This document shows, piece after piece, positions 24,653 through 34,480 of a stretch of DNA of 64,000 nucleotides; position 1 is the first letter of the stretch; each line of letters starts with the position of its first letter. Made by a program: the position numbers and the translations under genes. This stretch comes from Ceratothoa steindachneri (lineage: Eukaryota > Arthropoda > Malacostraca > Isopoda > Cymothoidae). The notes under the pieces are model-generated. The model saw only the letters and a list, made by a program, of their open reading frames with translations, did no database searches and had not been told where the DNA came from. The stretch covers positions 5,514,669-5,578,668 of the forward strand of contig OZ018326.1 in assembly GCA_963969495.1 (NCBI GenBank), written 5' to 3'.

Positions 24653-24654
<2 letters not shown>

Positions 24655-24716
<62 letters not shown>

Positions 24717-24731
24717 TCATCATCATCATGA
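24655..24731. repeat. (TA)n tract followed by a short (CAT)n run
   Basis: About 30 AT dinucleotides (24655-24714), then five CAT-type triplets. It follows the degenerate hammerhead-like motif. Confidence 0.95.
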
Positions 24732-25155
24732 TCACTAACTCTATATATTAAGAGGGGGATTTTATTGAGTATTTGAATAATAATTTCATCTTAGTTTGGT
24801 TATGACTTTTTCTATCAAAGTTATTCTTTTATTATTCTTTTATAATGTGAAAAACAAAATGGTGAAGTTCAGAAATAAATATAAGCATCTACATTTGGGG
24901 AATCTTTTATAACCCAAAGAATTACAAATGGTCAGGTTAAGAAAATTTATTTTTATATATACTTCTTCTTCTTCTATAACTCTATACTTTTGCAATGTGA
25001 TATTTTGAAAGGCGGGAAATTTAGTTCGAGTTCCTTTTTAAAATTATTATAATTGGGGAAGTTCAGAAAATTTATAAAATTTAACTAATGCTGCTTTTTT
25101 TTAGATTTTAAATTTTAATCTTTGTAGAGAAGCCATTGCCTGGTATATATATATT
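24732..25155. other. AT-rich DNA, nothing recognised
   Basis: No open frame of note and no repeat that I can link to another part of the window. Confidence 0.5.
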
Positions 25156-26186
25156 TATAAAGGGTTTTTCAACAAAGACGCTCGAAGTGTGTCAGGCGAT
25201 AGTGGCCATGTTGTTAAAGTGATATCTGGCAACCTCACTGTTAACTGTTCAATATTACTTGGCAAGTCACGATGGGAGGTTATAGCGTTGAACAGTGTGT
25301 GTAAATCATCAAATGTTATTATCAAAATCAGTGCTGCGTTCGACACATGTGCCGCGAGTAACGTGATTTCTATCCTCGCCACAATCGTCCTGCCGAGTCC
25401 ACTGTTCGATGTTTGCTGGCCAAATTCGAGGCAAAAGGGTCGACGAACAATCAGCCAACACCAGTACGTCGCCGAAATGCAAGGTCTGCTGAAAACACCG
25501 CTGCTGTAAATGAGAGTGTACGGGAAATTGCGATGCAGTCAATTTCTCGTCGTTCACAAGAACTTGGCCCTTCTGCGACTTCAGTTTGGCGAATCATGCG
25601 TAGGGACTTGGGTCTGCACACGTACAAAACCAACTTACACAGGAACTTGAAGTAAACGACCATATACAACACTGTGTGTTCGCTGATTGGGCTCTAGAGC
25701 AGTTTGAAGTTGCCCAAAATTTCCCCCAAAAATCATCTTCAGCCACGAAGCCCATTTTTGGATGAATGGTTTTGTGAACAAGCAAAATTGTCGAATTTTG
25801 GACGAAAACAATCCACATGAGATACATCAGCACCCATTGCATCCTAACAGAGTCACTACTTGAGGCTTATTTTCATCTAAAGCAATCATCGGTCGGTACT
25901 TTTTTGAGAACAAAGATGGGATTGCCATAACCGTCAACGGCGAGACCTACAGATCGATGATAAGCAACTTCTTGTGGCCTCAAATGGATTATATGTCTGA
26001 TATGGATACTCACGACATGTGGTTTCAACAGGACGGTGCTACGTGCCACACTTCACACGCCGTCACATTCCACACTTAATAGCACAAAATGTACTTTCAA
26101 ATTTTAAATATATTGAGTGCATATATCACAGACAACTTGTTTTATTTACATTTAAAAATCGAGCGAACATATTGAAAGACCCTTTA

Positions 26187-26188
<2 letters not shown>
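25156..26188 (+). mobile_element. Deleted Tc1/mariner-superfamily element
   Basis: Short terminal inverted repeats (TAAAGGGTTTTTCAA on the left; the right end complements to TAAAGGGTCTTTCAA) are bordered by TA. The plus strand encodes pieces of a transposase in shifted frames: CLLAKFEAKGSTNNQPTP and RRNARSAENTAAVNESV (linker after the DNA-binding domain, about 25405-25530), QELGPSATSVWRIMRRDLGL, IIFSHEAHFWMNGFVNKQNC (the first catalytic Asp, normally in SDEAHF, is His) and MWFQQDGATCHTSHAV (second Asp intact, about 26020-26060). Sequence between that motif and the right end is too short for the rest of the catalytic domain, so the third acidic residue is gone. This is the family often annotated as DUF4817 or Tc3-like transposase in insects and other invertebrates. 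Not autonomous. Confidence 0.85.

Positions 26189-26192
<4 letters not shown>

Positions 26193-26235
<43 letters not shown>
26193..26235. repeat. (TA)n tract
   Basis: Lies directly between the right end of the Tc/mariner-like element and the first fold-back element. Confidence 0.95.
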
Positions 26236-26238
<3 letters not shown>

Positions 26239-26580
26239 TTTGAAAGCCCAACGAAATGAATATTGGCATCAGGACACTAAGGAAGGTGACCATTGAAAAC
26301 TTAAGAAAGAAAATGTGAGATAAAGAGACGGAGAAAATCGTTAAAACTAATTTTAACCTTTATATAAAAATAAATAAGGGAGTAGGATTCGAACCTGTAT
26401 CCTCAAGCGTACATCGCTATTGTGACCTCGAAGCTCATCGACTGAGGACAATGGTTCGAATCCTACTCCTTTATATATTTTCTCCGTCTCTTTATCTCAC
26501 ATTTTCTTTCTTAAGCTTTCAATGGTCACCTTCCTTAGTGTCCTGATGCCAATTTTCATTTCTTTAGGCTTTTAAATGAA
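26236..26580. repeat. Fold-back element with facing tRNA B-box-like sequences
   Basis: The arms at about 26237-26400 and 26448-26580 are complementary. GGCATCAGGACACTAAGGAA on the left has its complement at about 26533-26552, and the GAGATAAAGAGACGGAGAAA block also matches. At the inner ends the arms carry GGATTCGAACC and GGTTCGAATCC, the T-arm/B-box of tRNAs, facing each other across a ~50-base loop. The right-hand copy (GAGGACAATGGTTCGAATCC) looks like the 3' half of a tRNA. I read this as two tRNA-derived SINE copies in inverted orientation or a fold-back derived from one. The left arm contains a ~25-base insertion near 26340-26365. Confidence 0.75.
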
Positions 26581-26610
26581 TCCATTATATCACGTGTCAT
26601 GTGATTTAAG

Positions 26611-26611
<1 letters not shown>

Positions 26612-26686
<75 letters not shown>
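26612..26686. repeat. (TA)n tract, left border of palindrome
   Basis: About 37 dinucleotides. Translation of this run gives artefactual Tyr-Ile repeats in several frames. Confidence 0.97.
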
Positions 26687-26690
<4 letters not shown>

Positions 26691-27191
26691 AACTCACAAA
26701 GTATCACGTGAGGGTAGCAAATGAATACAATGTCCCGCAGGAAAAAATGAAAAGGTGTTTCCAAGTACTTTCGAACTTTATTAAGCTCCTTATCAAAGAT
26801 CACTACAAGAAATAATATTATATTAGAGGTATATTTTGAAAGAAATGTATGAAAGACCGCCTCAAAAACAAGAAATCCCTAATGAGGAAGACGGAAGGGG
26901 GAAGGTAAAGATTCACATTAAGAATTACAAGAAGCAGGTAGTAAGGTCAAACTAAGTCGACTTAGTTTGACCTTACTACCTGCTTCTTGTAATTCTTAAT
27001 GTGTTTTTTTTCCTTCCCCCTTCCCTCTTCCTCATTGGCGATTTATTTTTTTAAGGCGGTCTTTCATACTTTTCTGTCGTATATATATACCTCTTTTTAT
27101 ACTATTTCTCGTAGTGATCTTTGATAAGGAACTTAATGAAATTCGAAAGTACTTGGAAACACCTTTTCATTTTTTCCTGCGGGACATTGCC

Positions 27192-27194
<3 letters not shown>
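26687..27194. repeat. Large palindrome with zero spacer
   Basis: Centre between 26958 and 26959, within GTCGAC. The inner 45 bases of each arm (26914-26958 and 26959-27003) are perfect complements. Outward the match continues with small indels to about 26715 and 27195 (TGTCCCGCAGG on the left, CCTGCGGGACA on the right). Each arm contains a segment reading, on its outward strand, TTGATAAGGA...GTTCGAAAGTAC, which vaguely recalls a hammerhead core but lacks the consensus. Both sides are bordered by (TA)n tracts, giving a symmetric (TA)n-arm-arm-(TA)n structure. Confidence 0.92.

Positions 27195-27254
<60 letters not shown>
27195..27254. repeat. (TA)n tract, right border of palindrome
   Basis: About 30 dinucleotides, mirroring the tract on the other side of the palindrome. 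Confidence 0.97.
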
Positions 27255-27258
<4 letters not shown>

Positions 27259-28003
27259 AAAATATTTAACTTTAAGACAGACAAAAAAATGAACTAACAA
27301 AGCCATGTAATCGAACCGGAATTTTGGGGAAAATACAATCTAAATTTTTCATAATTTCATTTCCTTTACTCGTTTTTAGGGGCAAGTAGTAATTTCCTCT
27401 CGCTAAAGATTAAAATTAAAAATCTATTTTGGAAATAAGTGATAAAACCTTCGAATAAATTAAAAACGAAAACAGCCATTTGCAATTCTTTTTATTTGAA
27501 AAACATTAGCAAACAATCGATAATCATATTTAATTTTTATGAACTTCACCATTTTCTTTAAAAAATTCCAAGGATAAAATATATTCTTATCGATAGCCTA
27601 ATGTCAAAACATTTGGCCATGATATATTCCAAAAAATTCCAGTTATTCAAAAAATTTCCTCCCTAAATTATAGTTTTAGAAGAAATAAGAAAAGGCAAAT
27701 ATAGTTTCTGCGAGTAGTGATAACTCTTACAGGGCTTTGACTATATTAAATTTCTGTCTTTCTAAAGCATTTTGAGAGTAGAAATAAAGATGCAGACAGC
27801 GAGTATTGCAGACTATCAAACCATTTTAAAACAAGAGAAAGAGAAATTAGCCGTGAATGATCAAATGAGAGAAGAAACGGGAGTACTTAAAGGCAAGGGA
27901 AAAGGACATTGGGAGAAAAGATCAATAAAAGAGGACGACACAATGAAGTTCATCCATAGTGAGAAGACAGAAATATCTCCTCAGTAAAAGATTAAATTAT
28001 CTT
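27255..28003. other. AT-rich DNA with one unassigned short open stretch
   Basis: A 71-codon Lys/Glu-rich stretch at 27772-27987 (plus) has no recognisable domain, and I do not call it a gene. Nothing else is seen. Confidence 0.4.
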
Positions 28004-28072
28004 GGCGTGGAATCAAACCGAGTGTCGTAATTTACCAGATACTCTAACACTAAGCTAAACACTCTCTCTCTA
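28004..28072 (-). repeat. tRNA-like sequence, probable SINE head
   Basis: Read on the minus strand it has an A-box-like TAGCTTAGTGTTAGAGTATC and, 35-40 bases later, a B-box-like GGTTTGATTCC followed by ACGCC. That is the spacing of a tRNA-derived promoter. No good cloverleaf acceptor is seen, so it is a tRNA pseudogene or SINE head rather than a tRNA gene. The tail is the pyrimidine-rich DNA around it. Confidence 0.45.
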
Positions 28073-28428
28073 AATCGCTATTTTTCTTCTTTGCCACCAG
28101 TTACCTACTTCTTTCAACTAATCAAATCACCCAACTACTCACTATCTTTCCTAACTCAAATTCTCACCCATTCCTTCTGGCTATTCAGTCTCTTCTCCTC
28201 CCCGTATTGTGCCAGGTGAAGCAGATTTGTTTTGCTTTATTTCAAATCTTATATATTTTTCTCATTAACATTTAACTCTGCTTCTCTTACTCGTATATGC
28301 CCATTTTGTTCTTGTGTCCAATCAATATCTTTACTCTAAAATATTTTACATTCCCCATCTAATCATCTTCTAATCATTTAATCCTTTAATCGGTTAATGT
28401 TACATCCTGTCATATTTTGTCTACAGTT

Positions 28429-28465
28429 CCCGATGATCGGCGGATTTAGCCTCAAACGTTAAGCT
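28429..28465 (+). ncRNA. Degenerate hammerhead-like motif before the Penelope-like RT
   Basis: CGATGATCGGC...GCCTCAAACGTTAAG keeps the GATGA / hairpin (GGC-GCC) / AAACGTT order, but lacks the full CUGAUGA and GAAA cores. Its place 0.9 kb upstream of a Penelope-like RT motif in the same orientation is where such elements carry a hammerhead in their terminal repeat. Position supports it more than sequence does. Confidence 0.3.
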
Positions 28466-29536
28466 AATCAAGCTTGCAGCTCTTGTTTTCATCTTTATCA
28501 TCAACATTAAGATTAACCGCAATAGGATCTTGCACAATTTCTTCGAAAGATGGATTGGAAGGTCTTTGATATTGTTTCAACATTATCTTGCCGATTAAAT
28601 ATATTTCGTATATCCTAATTTCATATCTTAATTTCATGAACCTCTGCCACAAATTCCGGTACAATTCAAATCTTTAGAACTGCTCCTTAGACTATCTTCT
28701 CAACAACACACTCATTGTTAAAATTAATCGGGAAACTATTATTCGAAATATGCTAGATAATCTTAATTGCTAATTTTGTTCCCTTTGTTTATTTATTCGT
28801 TTTATTCATTTTTCTCACTCCATCAATCTGGAATCCGATCGTTACTCTTCACAGATTGAAAAATCCATCAAGAAAATCTGCTTAAACTTAATCTTTGTTG
28901 CCCGTTTTTATTTTATAATGAAGTTTTCTTTAACTTTTCTGACATAATCCTGTCTCCTCCAGATTAAACTCTCTTGTCTCTTGTTCTTCATTTTAAACTG
29001 CCATTCTATAAGCATAATTTTGCTAAATTTGTTTTGGTCTTTGAAATATTTATAAACGACATAAAATATTTACCTATTCAAAAGAAGTTCGCAGATCTTC
29101 GGTTCTCTTTTCCAGGCATCACTCAAGAGGTATTTTCTTAGTTAATTTTTTGGGAAGGTGATTTCCATTTCCTTGGTAAGTTTGGATCAAATTTCTACTT
29201 TGTCATTATTCATCCCGCTAAAGAAACTGAAGTGTTGATCCTAAATCATAAAGACCCTACAAGTTTGAGAATAATTCATGAGAAGCCTGCAAAATTCCCA
29301 TCAGATGAGACGATAGAGTAAATAGATTCTTGTCAAATATTGAAAATGAAAAAAGTATAGATGATGCATGTTTTCATCTAATATTTTCCTCTTTGATACA
29401 CCTAGTAGTGTTCTATGGCCTACCAAATATTCACAAAGGCCTGGTTCCTTTGGGTTCCATAATCGCCACCTATCCAATGGCTATTAACAACTTATGCGAT
29501 TTCATATTCTCTTTGGTTATTCTCTTTATCGTAGTC

Positions 29537-29539
<3 letters not shown>
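28466..29539 (+). pseudogene. Penelope-like retroelement relic
   Basis: At about 29410-29490 the plus strand reads VVFYGLPNIHKGLVPLGSII. This matches the conserved RFYGLPKIHKP.VPLRPIVS block of Penelope-like reverse transcriptases. The stretch before it is full of stops in all frames. Phrases such as KPAKFPSDETIE (about 29283-29320) are plausible remains of the linker before that block. The copy ends in a (TA)n tract at 29540, shortly after the RT block, so the rest of the RT and the GIY-YIG nuclease are missing. About 350 bases before 28429 are pyrimidine-rich with no features. Confidence 0.6.

Positions 29540-29614
<75 letters not shown>
29540..29614. repeat. (TA)n tract
   Basis: About 37 dinucleotides between the Penelope-like RT fragment and the first SINE copy. 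It could be the tail of either. Confidence 0.97.
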
Positions 29615-29616
<2 letters not shown>

Positions 29617-29825
29617 GTATATCTCTCATGAGCGCGAGAGAATGATGAAATAAATCCAACACATCACAAGAAAGAGAAGACGGAAGAATTTTTTCTTCGG
29701 AAATAGTTATTTACTACTTGGAAAAAATCCGAGCTATGGTGGGATTCGGACCAAGCATACTGAGGAAGCGAGCAAGGGCTTTGATCTCAATTAAAGAGAG
29801 CCTTCAACCACTCCGTCAAGGGAAA
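29615..29825 (-). repeat. tRNA-Leu-like SINE, copy A
   Basis: The tRNA-like head is read on the minus strand from 29825: GACGGAGTGGTTGAAGGC (A box/D arm), an anticodon arm TCTC-TTTAATT-GAGA with TAA in the anticodon position, a long variable region, and the B box GGTCCGAATCC. This fits a class II tRNA such as Leu(UAA). The ~115-base tRNA-unrelated body follows to 29615 and ends at the (TA)n tract. A matching second copy lies at 29961-30170, in the same orientation. Confidence 0.65.
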
Positions 29826-29960
29826 GATAAAAAAATCTTCTGAATAGACAAGCTTCTAAGGCACGCTCCGCAAGGTCGATCGAGACTGTGAAGGAGAGAG
29901 AAACTAATCAGAAATTTAAAGGACAAAGGAGAGATTTAGTTAAACACGCGGCGAATACAC

Positions 29961-30170
29961 AATGTATATCTCTCATGAGCGTGAGAGAATGATGAAATAA
30001 ATCCATCACACTGCAAGAAAGAGAAAACGGAATAATTTTTTCTTCGGAAATAGCTATTTCCTATTTCGAAAAAATCCGAGCTAGGTTAGGATTAGAACAA
30101 AGCACACTGAGGCAGTGAGCAACCACTTTGATCTCAATTAAACGGAGCCTTTAACCATTCGGCTATGCGG
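29961..30170 (-). repeat. tRNA-Leu-like SINE, copy B
   Basis: Starts on the minus strand with TAGCCGAATGGTTAAAGGC (a good A box) and has the same anticodon-loop TTTAATT. The B box is decayed to TGTTCTAATCC. The body shares AATGTATATCTCTCATGAGC and most other positions with copy A. The 135 bases between the copies hold nothing recognised. Confidence 0.65.
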
Positions 30171-30453
30171 AAGACCAAAAAATGAAGTCTTGTCTCTTTA
30201 GAAACCTATGTTGAGGGTATGGCCAGCACAAGCATAATTAGTTTAATAGATTCAGGCATAGCGGAACTAAACTGCAATTTATACAGTAATTCTAAAATGA
30301 ATTTGATTGACTCGCACTTTTTGAAATCACTCTCAATATACATATATTTGGGCTAGTTTACAGGGATACTTGTTTTCAAGAGAGTCCATATTTTGCATAG
30401 GAAATGAGTTAGCATACTCTTCAAACTCTAGTAATTAAAAAAATTGCATACTC

Positions 30454-31540
30454 CTAAATGCCAGAAAATTTCTCTTGTAAAGACATAAAAATGTTATCAG
30501 TTATTTCATAATAGGTAGTTTTGTAATTAATTTGTGCACCACTGACTCGTTTTCTAGGAGGAGGGTAGGTCTCATCTGCTTGTTCAATGAAAGCAGCTAT
30601 ATCGAGCATATTTTTTTCATAATGTTTGTGCTTACGATAACATTCATCAGAATGAATGGAGTCATTTAGTTTACTCTGACCATGCTTTATGTCGAGAAGC
30701 TTACACCGTAGGATTTCAAAGACTTTTTTAGTCTGAGAAAGTATGTTATGAAAGCAATTGATGAAAAACATGAATGTGAAATCATTCAACTTTGCCAATA
30801 GATTGTCCCTTTGACAAATTGTGTCTTCATCCCACTTTTCACTAGAGTCTAGAATACTTGTGAAGGCAATTTTGAAGATTTCTTTCAATAAATTCATCGA
30901 TGACACAGTTCTCGATCGATTGCACCATCTTGTTTTGCAAGGTGCTGGAATATTGAGATTAAACTAACTGAAAACGCTTTTTCACTTGATACTGCAAGAT
31001 GGAATTTTACTAAATAAGCGTAAATGAGAAAGAAAACATTTTTACCCAACTCAACTTATCAGCACTTTTACTCACAACTAAATTAAGTTTATGCGCATAG
31101 CAGTGAATGAAGTGCGCGTGCTTAACTCCTTTATCCCTTAGCTTGCTCTCTACTCCGTTTACCGTTACCGGCATTACAGCTGCTTTCTCGTAAGTCTGGC
31201 TCACTAATTTATCTGTCGCGTCACTAAAGGAATTCAACGCATTCATTGACTTCATAGAATCCTAGAAATCGTTCACATATTTTGTCTTCATATACATTTC
31301 TGATTATGATCGATAGTTGGGCATGCATTGTACAGTCTGTAGTTTTGTCGGCTTGGACAAACATAAACGGAGCCCTATCAACTAATTATCAACTAATTTC
31401 ATCAGTGATGACATTTCCAATCGCTTTTATTAGGTCATTTTGTATTGTGCTTGTGACTCCTGAAAACTGTTACGATCCCTCTTTATTAGAAAGTCTAGAA
31501 GCATACACCTTCGATTTTAGCAAAGTATTGCAATAGTTCA
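30454..31540 (-). pseudogene. hAT-type transposase relic (ZMYM1-like)
   Basis: The minus strand reads, upstream to downstream: a decayed block around 31330-31480 equivalent to the MFVQADETTD region; then, open from 31255 to 31010, SDATDKLVSQTYEKAAVMPV and AHFIHCYAHKLNLVVSKSAD. This is the SQTYDGAAVMSG...CYAHQLNLV signature of hAT transposases of the zinc-finger MYM1/THAP-associated group. It continues from 30906 to 30454 with a 150-codon stretch (LAKLNDFTFMFFINCFHNIL; RKRVSGAQINYKTTYYEITD) corresponding to the helical part before the dimerisation domain. Stops and a frame break at about 30907-31009 disable it. No terminal repeats were found. Confidence 0.75.
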
Positions 31541-33879
31541 AGTTAATTTCCTCTATTAAGGCTGTTACTTCCTTTATCATGTCCACGTAAAGGCAATTCT
31601 TGTTTACACGTGTGGAAGAATAAGGAGCGAGAAACGAAATCCCCCCCCCCTAACTTCGCCGTTGACCGCTTTAAATTCATCTGGCTTATACACAACGAAA
31701 ATTAGAACAATGGAAAGACCATTAAGGAGAAATCACGACTTCTCGCTATGGACCCTTATCGCGGCCCAATGCAATTAAGGAAGTCTGTTGGCGAAATATC
31801 TGTCTCCCTGTTTAGATAATTTCGGAGTATATATTTGAGACTTCAGAGTTTACATGCAGATTTTTTCTAAAGCAGCCATCCAGTGCGTTAGCCGTAACGT
31901 CTTCGTTGGTTGACAGGGAATCGACTACATTCTCGTCCAGAGAAGAATTGAGTGATTGTAGAATAGCCAAGGAACAGCTAGTGGTCACTCAGTGTTAATT
32001 AAGGAGATAGTTAGGCGCGTTTCAACCCTTCTCACCACGTCTTCGATTTTAAGGATAGGGTCAGCCATCCTCTAAGCATCCTCCGTTTGCCTCTTAAGGA
32101 TAAGAGACCCCATCTTCAATTTCGCGAAGTTGGATGGAGCGTCCCGTGCGACACCCACAAGTTCAAGATTGAACTTACCACCCTGGCCCTACTCAACCTA
32201 CATCAAGGTATAAGGGATTTAATCCCCGCTTCCTCACGCTCTTCCCACCTTTACTGCGTCGAAAATCAACGATCCCCTTTGCTCTATGACTTGCATAATT
32301 GTAAGATCATTACTTAATTAATTATCCCTCGGTTCAAACTTAATTGATAGTGTTAATCATCTTAGCCGTGAACCGTCAATATTTAATTTCATTACCATTT
32401 AACTTTCCCTATATGTATAGGTAATCTTTAGTCCTATTAAAGTGTATTTTTGTAGCCGTGTATTTAAAGCACTCTTAAAGCCATCCCCAGGTGGAGCCTT
32501 AATTTCGGTTGACCAGTAGGGCAGTGTGCGTATAACCGCCTTTATTAACTGCTTTCAATATTGTCTAGTTTCTTAAGCTGCCTTGTTATGTGGTTCTATT
32601 TCAAGTTTAGCAGACTCACTAATATCTGTCACAATATCGTACAGTCCGAAAGTTTTCAAGCTTTTATAACTACTTAAAGGACTCACTAATTTCCTGTGGT
32701 GCTTACAGACACTCAGGATGTTTTTATAATTATTATAGTCTCCATCTGTCCACGACTAATTAGCCTTTGGTTGAAACAACAAACATGGCCAGCAGTAAAG
32801 GTTTCTACGTGAAGCTACTTATACAACGCCAATCAATCTGCTCATACCACCTAATCTGGAATGTTGGAGTTCCACCTTTAGTTTTTAATGTAGGATTCGA
32901 CTGCTTACCCAAAGTATTTCACGTATATACGCAATTTTGGTAGTTTCAAATTGCTTATTTTCTATACCTAGCACTATGTCTTCCTCCATTTCTGAGGTAA
33001 GGGTAAAAATAAAGCAACCCTGCAAAATACAACTGATCTTTAGACTCAGACGCACAGAATAACATCAATCAAATAACGACAGTGCCATGTACAACAAACA
33101 TTAGCCAGAGACTGATTTGACTGTTGCACATGGTTGCCATTCAGATTTTTCCCAACAACTCAGATTGAACCTTCAAAAAACCAAGATTGCTCACTAAAAA
33201 CCTAAATTAAGTAATATGTTGAAAACACATTGGCATGACATTTAATTATTTTGTATAGCATTTAATTACTTGACTCTCTTTTCACATGTTTGGGTACGTG
33301 CGTGACATACCTATGCTTCTTTAAAGTGTATTGGTTTGTTTGTTCGTTTTAGTTTATATTCCTGCTATTTTTTAAAGTTTTTTGGTTTTATTTTTAAGTA
33401 AACTTTGTAAAAATGTATTAACTTAGGCCGTTGTTAAAGTTTTGCTGCAGCAAGCAAGAATTCGTTGAACAGCTTTTTTATACTCTGTTCTTTCAGAAAG
33501 TGATGCCCTCTATTTCGAGGATAATTCATATATATTTTTGATTTAAAACAAGCTTGTTTGTTTTTTACCTTAGCGTTTTTTCTTGGACGAATTCCTCAAA
33601 AGTGCTTTTTGGTTGTTTTTTTCCGGTGATATGGAGGCTTCGCCTCCACACCACCCTTTAATTGTGAGGGTTGCATCCCCCAATCTCCGCTATTTTTAAT
33701 AACATAATATACCCAAAGCGAAAGACTAGTATTAGATTCGCAAATTCCAAGGCGATTGCAAGCCTACGAAAGTTATGGAAATGGAGGCAAATTAGCTAGA
33801 AAGGTAGCCAACAAAAATCTATAAAATATTGTGCCCCATTAATCTTAACATTTACCTGGTCCAGAATACCACTGCCCCT
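31541..33879. other. No recognised gene (2.3 kb)
   Basis: Contains a poly-C run near 31640 and a slightly GC-richer block at about 31980-32300, with one 76-codon plus-strand open stretch (32087-32317) of no recognised family. No RNA gene or repeat link found. It may hold further hAT flank on the left. Confidence 0.5.
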
Positions 33880-34480
33880 TTTCCCTCAAAGGTTTACCCT
33901 CCCTTCCCATATAATGATCCAATCTGTTCTTGAAAACATATAAAGTTTGGACTGTCTACTGTCTCAGGTGGCAAACTCTTCCAGTAATTTTCCACTCTAT
34001 TGGTGAAAAATATTTTCTAACATTTAGCCTGCACCACTGTTTTTTAAATTTTCAAGTGATGACCACTATTCCTATTAGTACTTTCCAACTCAAACAACCT
34101 GTTAAAATCCCACTTATCCATCTCAGAACGGATTTTAACAGGCTGAAACATATCTTCCTCACACACCTTCTTTCAAATGAGAACATATTTAGCACCCTTA
34201 GTCTATCTTCATATTCAAGGTGCTTCAGGGAAGTATTATTTTCACTGCCTTCTTTTGTACTGACTCCAGCAGGTTGATATCATGTTTAAAATGTGGTGAC
34301 CATTCTTGTATACAGTACTCTAAATATGGCCTGACATACGCGTTGTAGAGTTTAGGAATAACCTCTTTACTTTTATATTATTAACTACATCGCCTGGCAA
34401 AGAATTCAAAAACTCAGCAACCCTATGAATAAAGAAGTACTTTTGCTCTCCTTAAAAATGCCTGCACTTTCACTAATTAA
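33880..34480 (-). pseudogene. CR1-type LINE, C-terminal RT fragment(s)
   Basis: On the minus strand at about 34360-34260 the sequence reads KLYNAYVRPYLEYCIQEWSP and then HDINLLESVQKKAVKI, the conserved thumb region just after the RT palm in CR1/jockey-type LINEs. Compare SLVRPHLEYAVQFWSP in the longer LINE at 50.8-53.7 kb. Downstream come LRVLNMFSFERR and FTNRVENYWKSLPPETVDS, the usual C-terminal end. Immediately upstream, KYFFIHRVAEFLNSLPGDVV repeats that last motif, suggesting a second truncated copy abutting the first. Frameshifts throughout. Confidence 0.72.

Noticed and set aside
26576..26815. Reading frames with long Tyr-Ile repeats here and near 7829, 26606, 27102, 29540 and 35700
   Set aside because: They are translations of (TA)n tracts on either strand, not proteins.
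27772..27987. 71-codon Lys/Glu-rich frame as a gene
   Set aside because: Charged low-information composition, no domain, no neighbour or conservation evidence.
29731..29825. Functional tRNA-Leu(UAA) gene
   Set aside because: No complete acceptor stem pairing, and a second decayed copy shares the non-tRNA body, so it is a SINE head.
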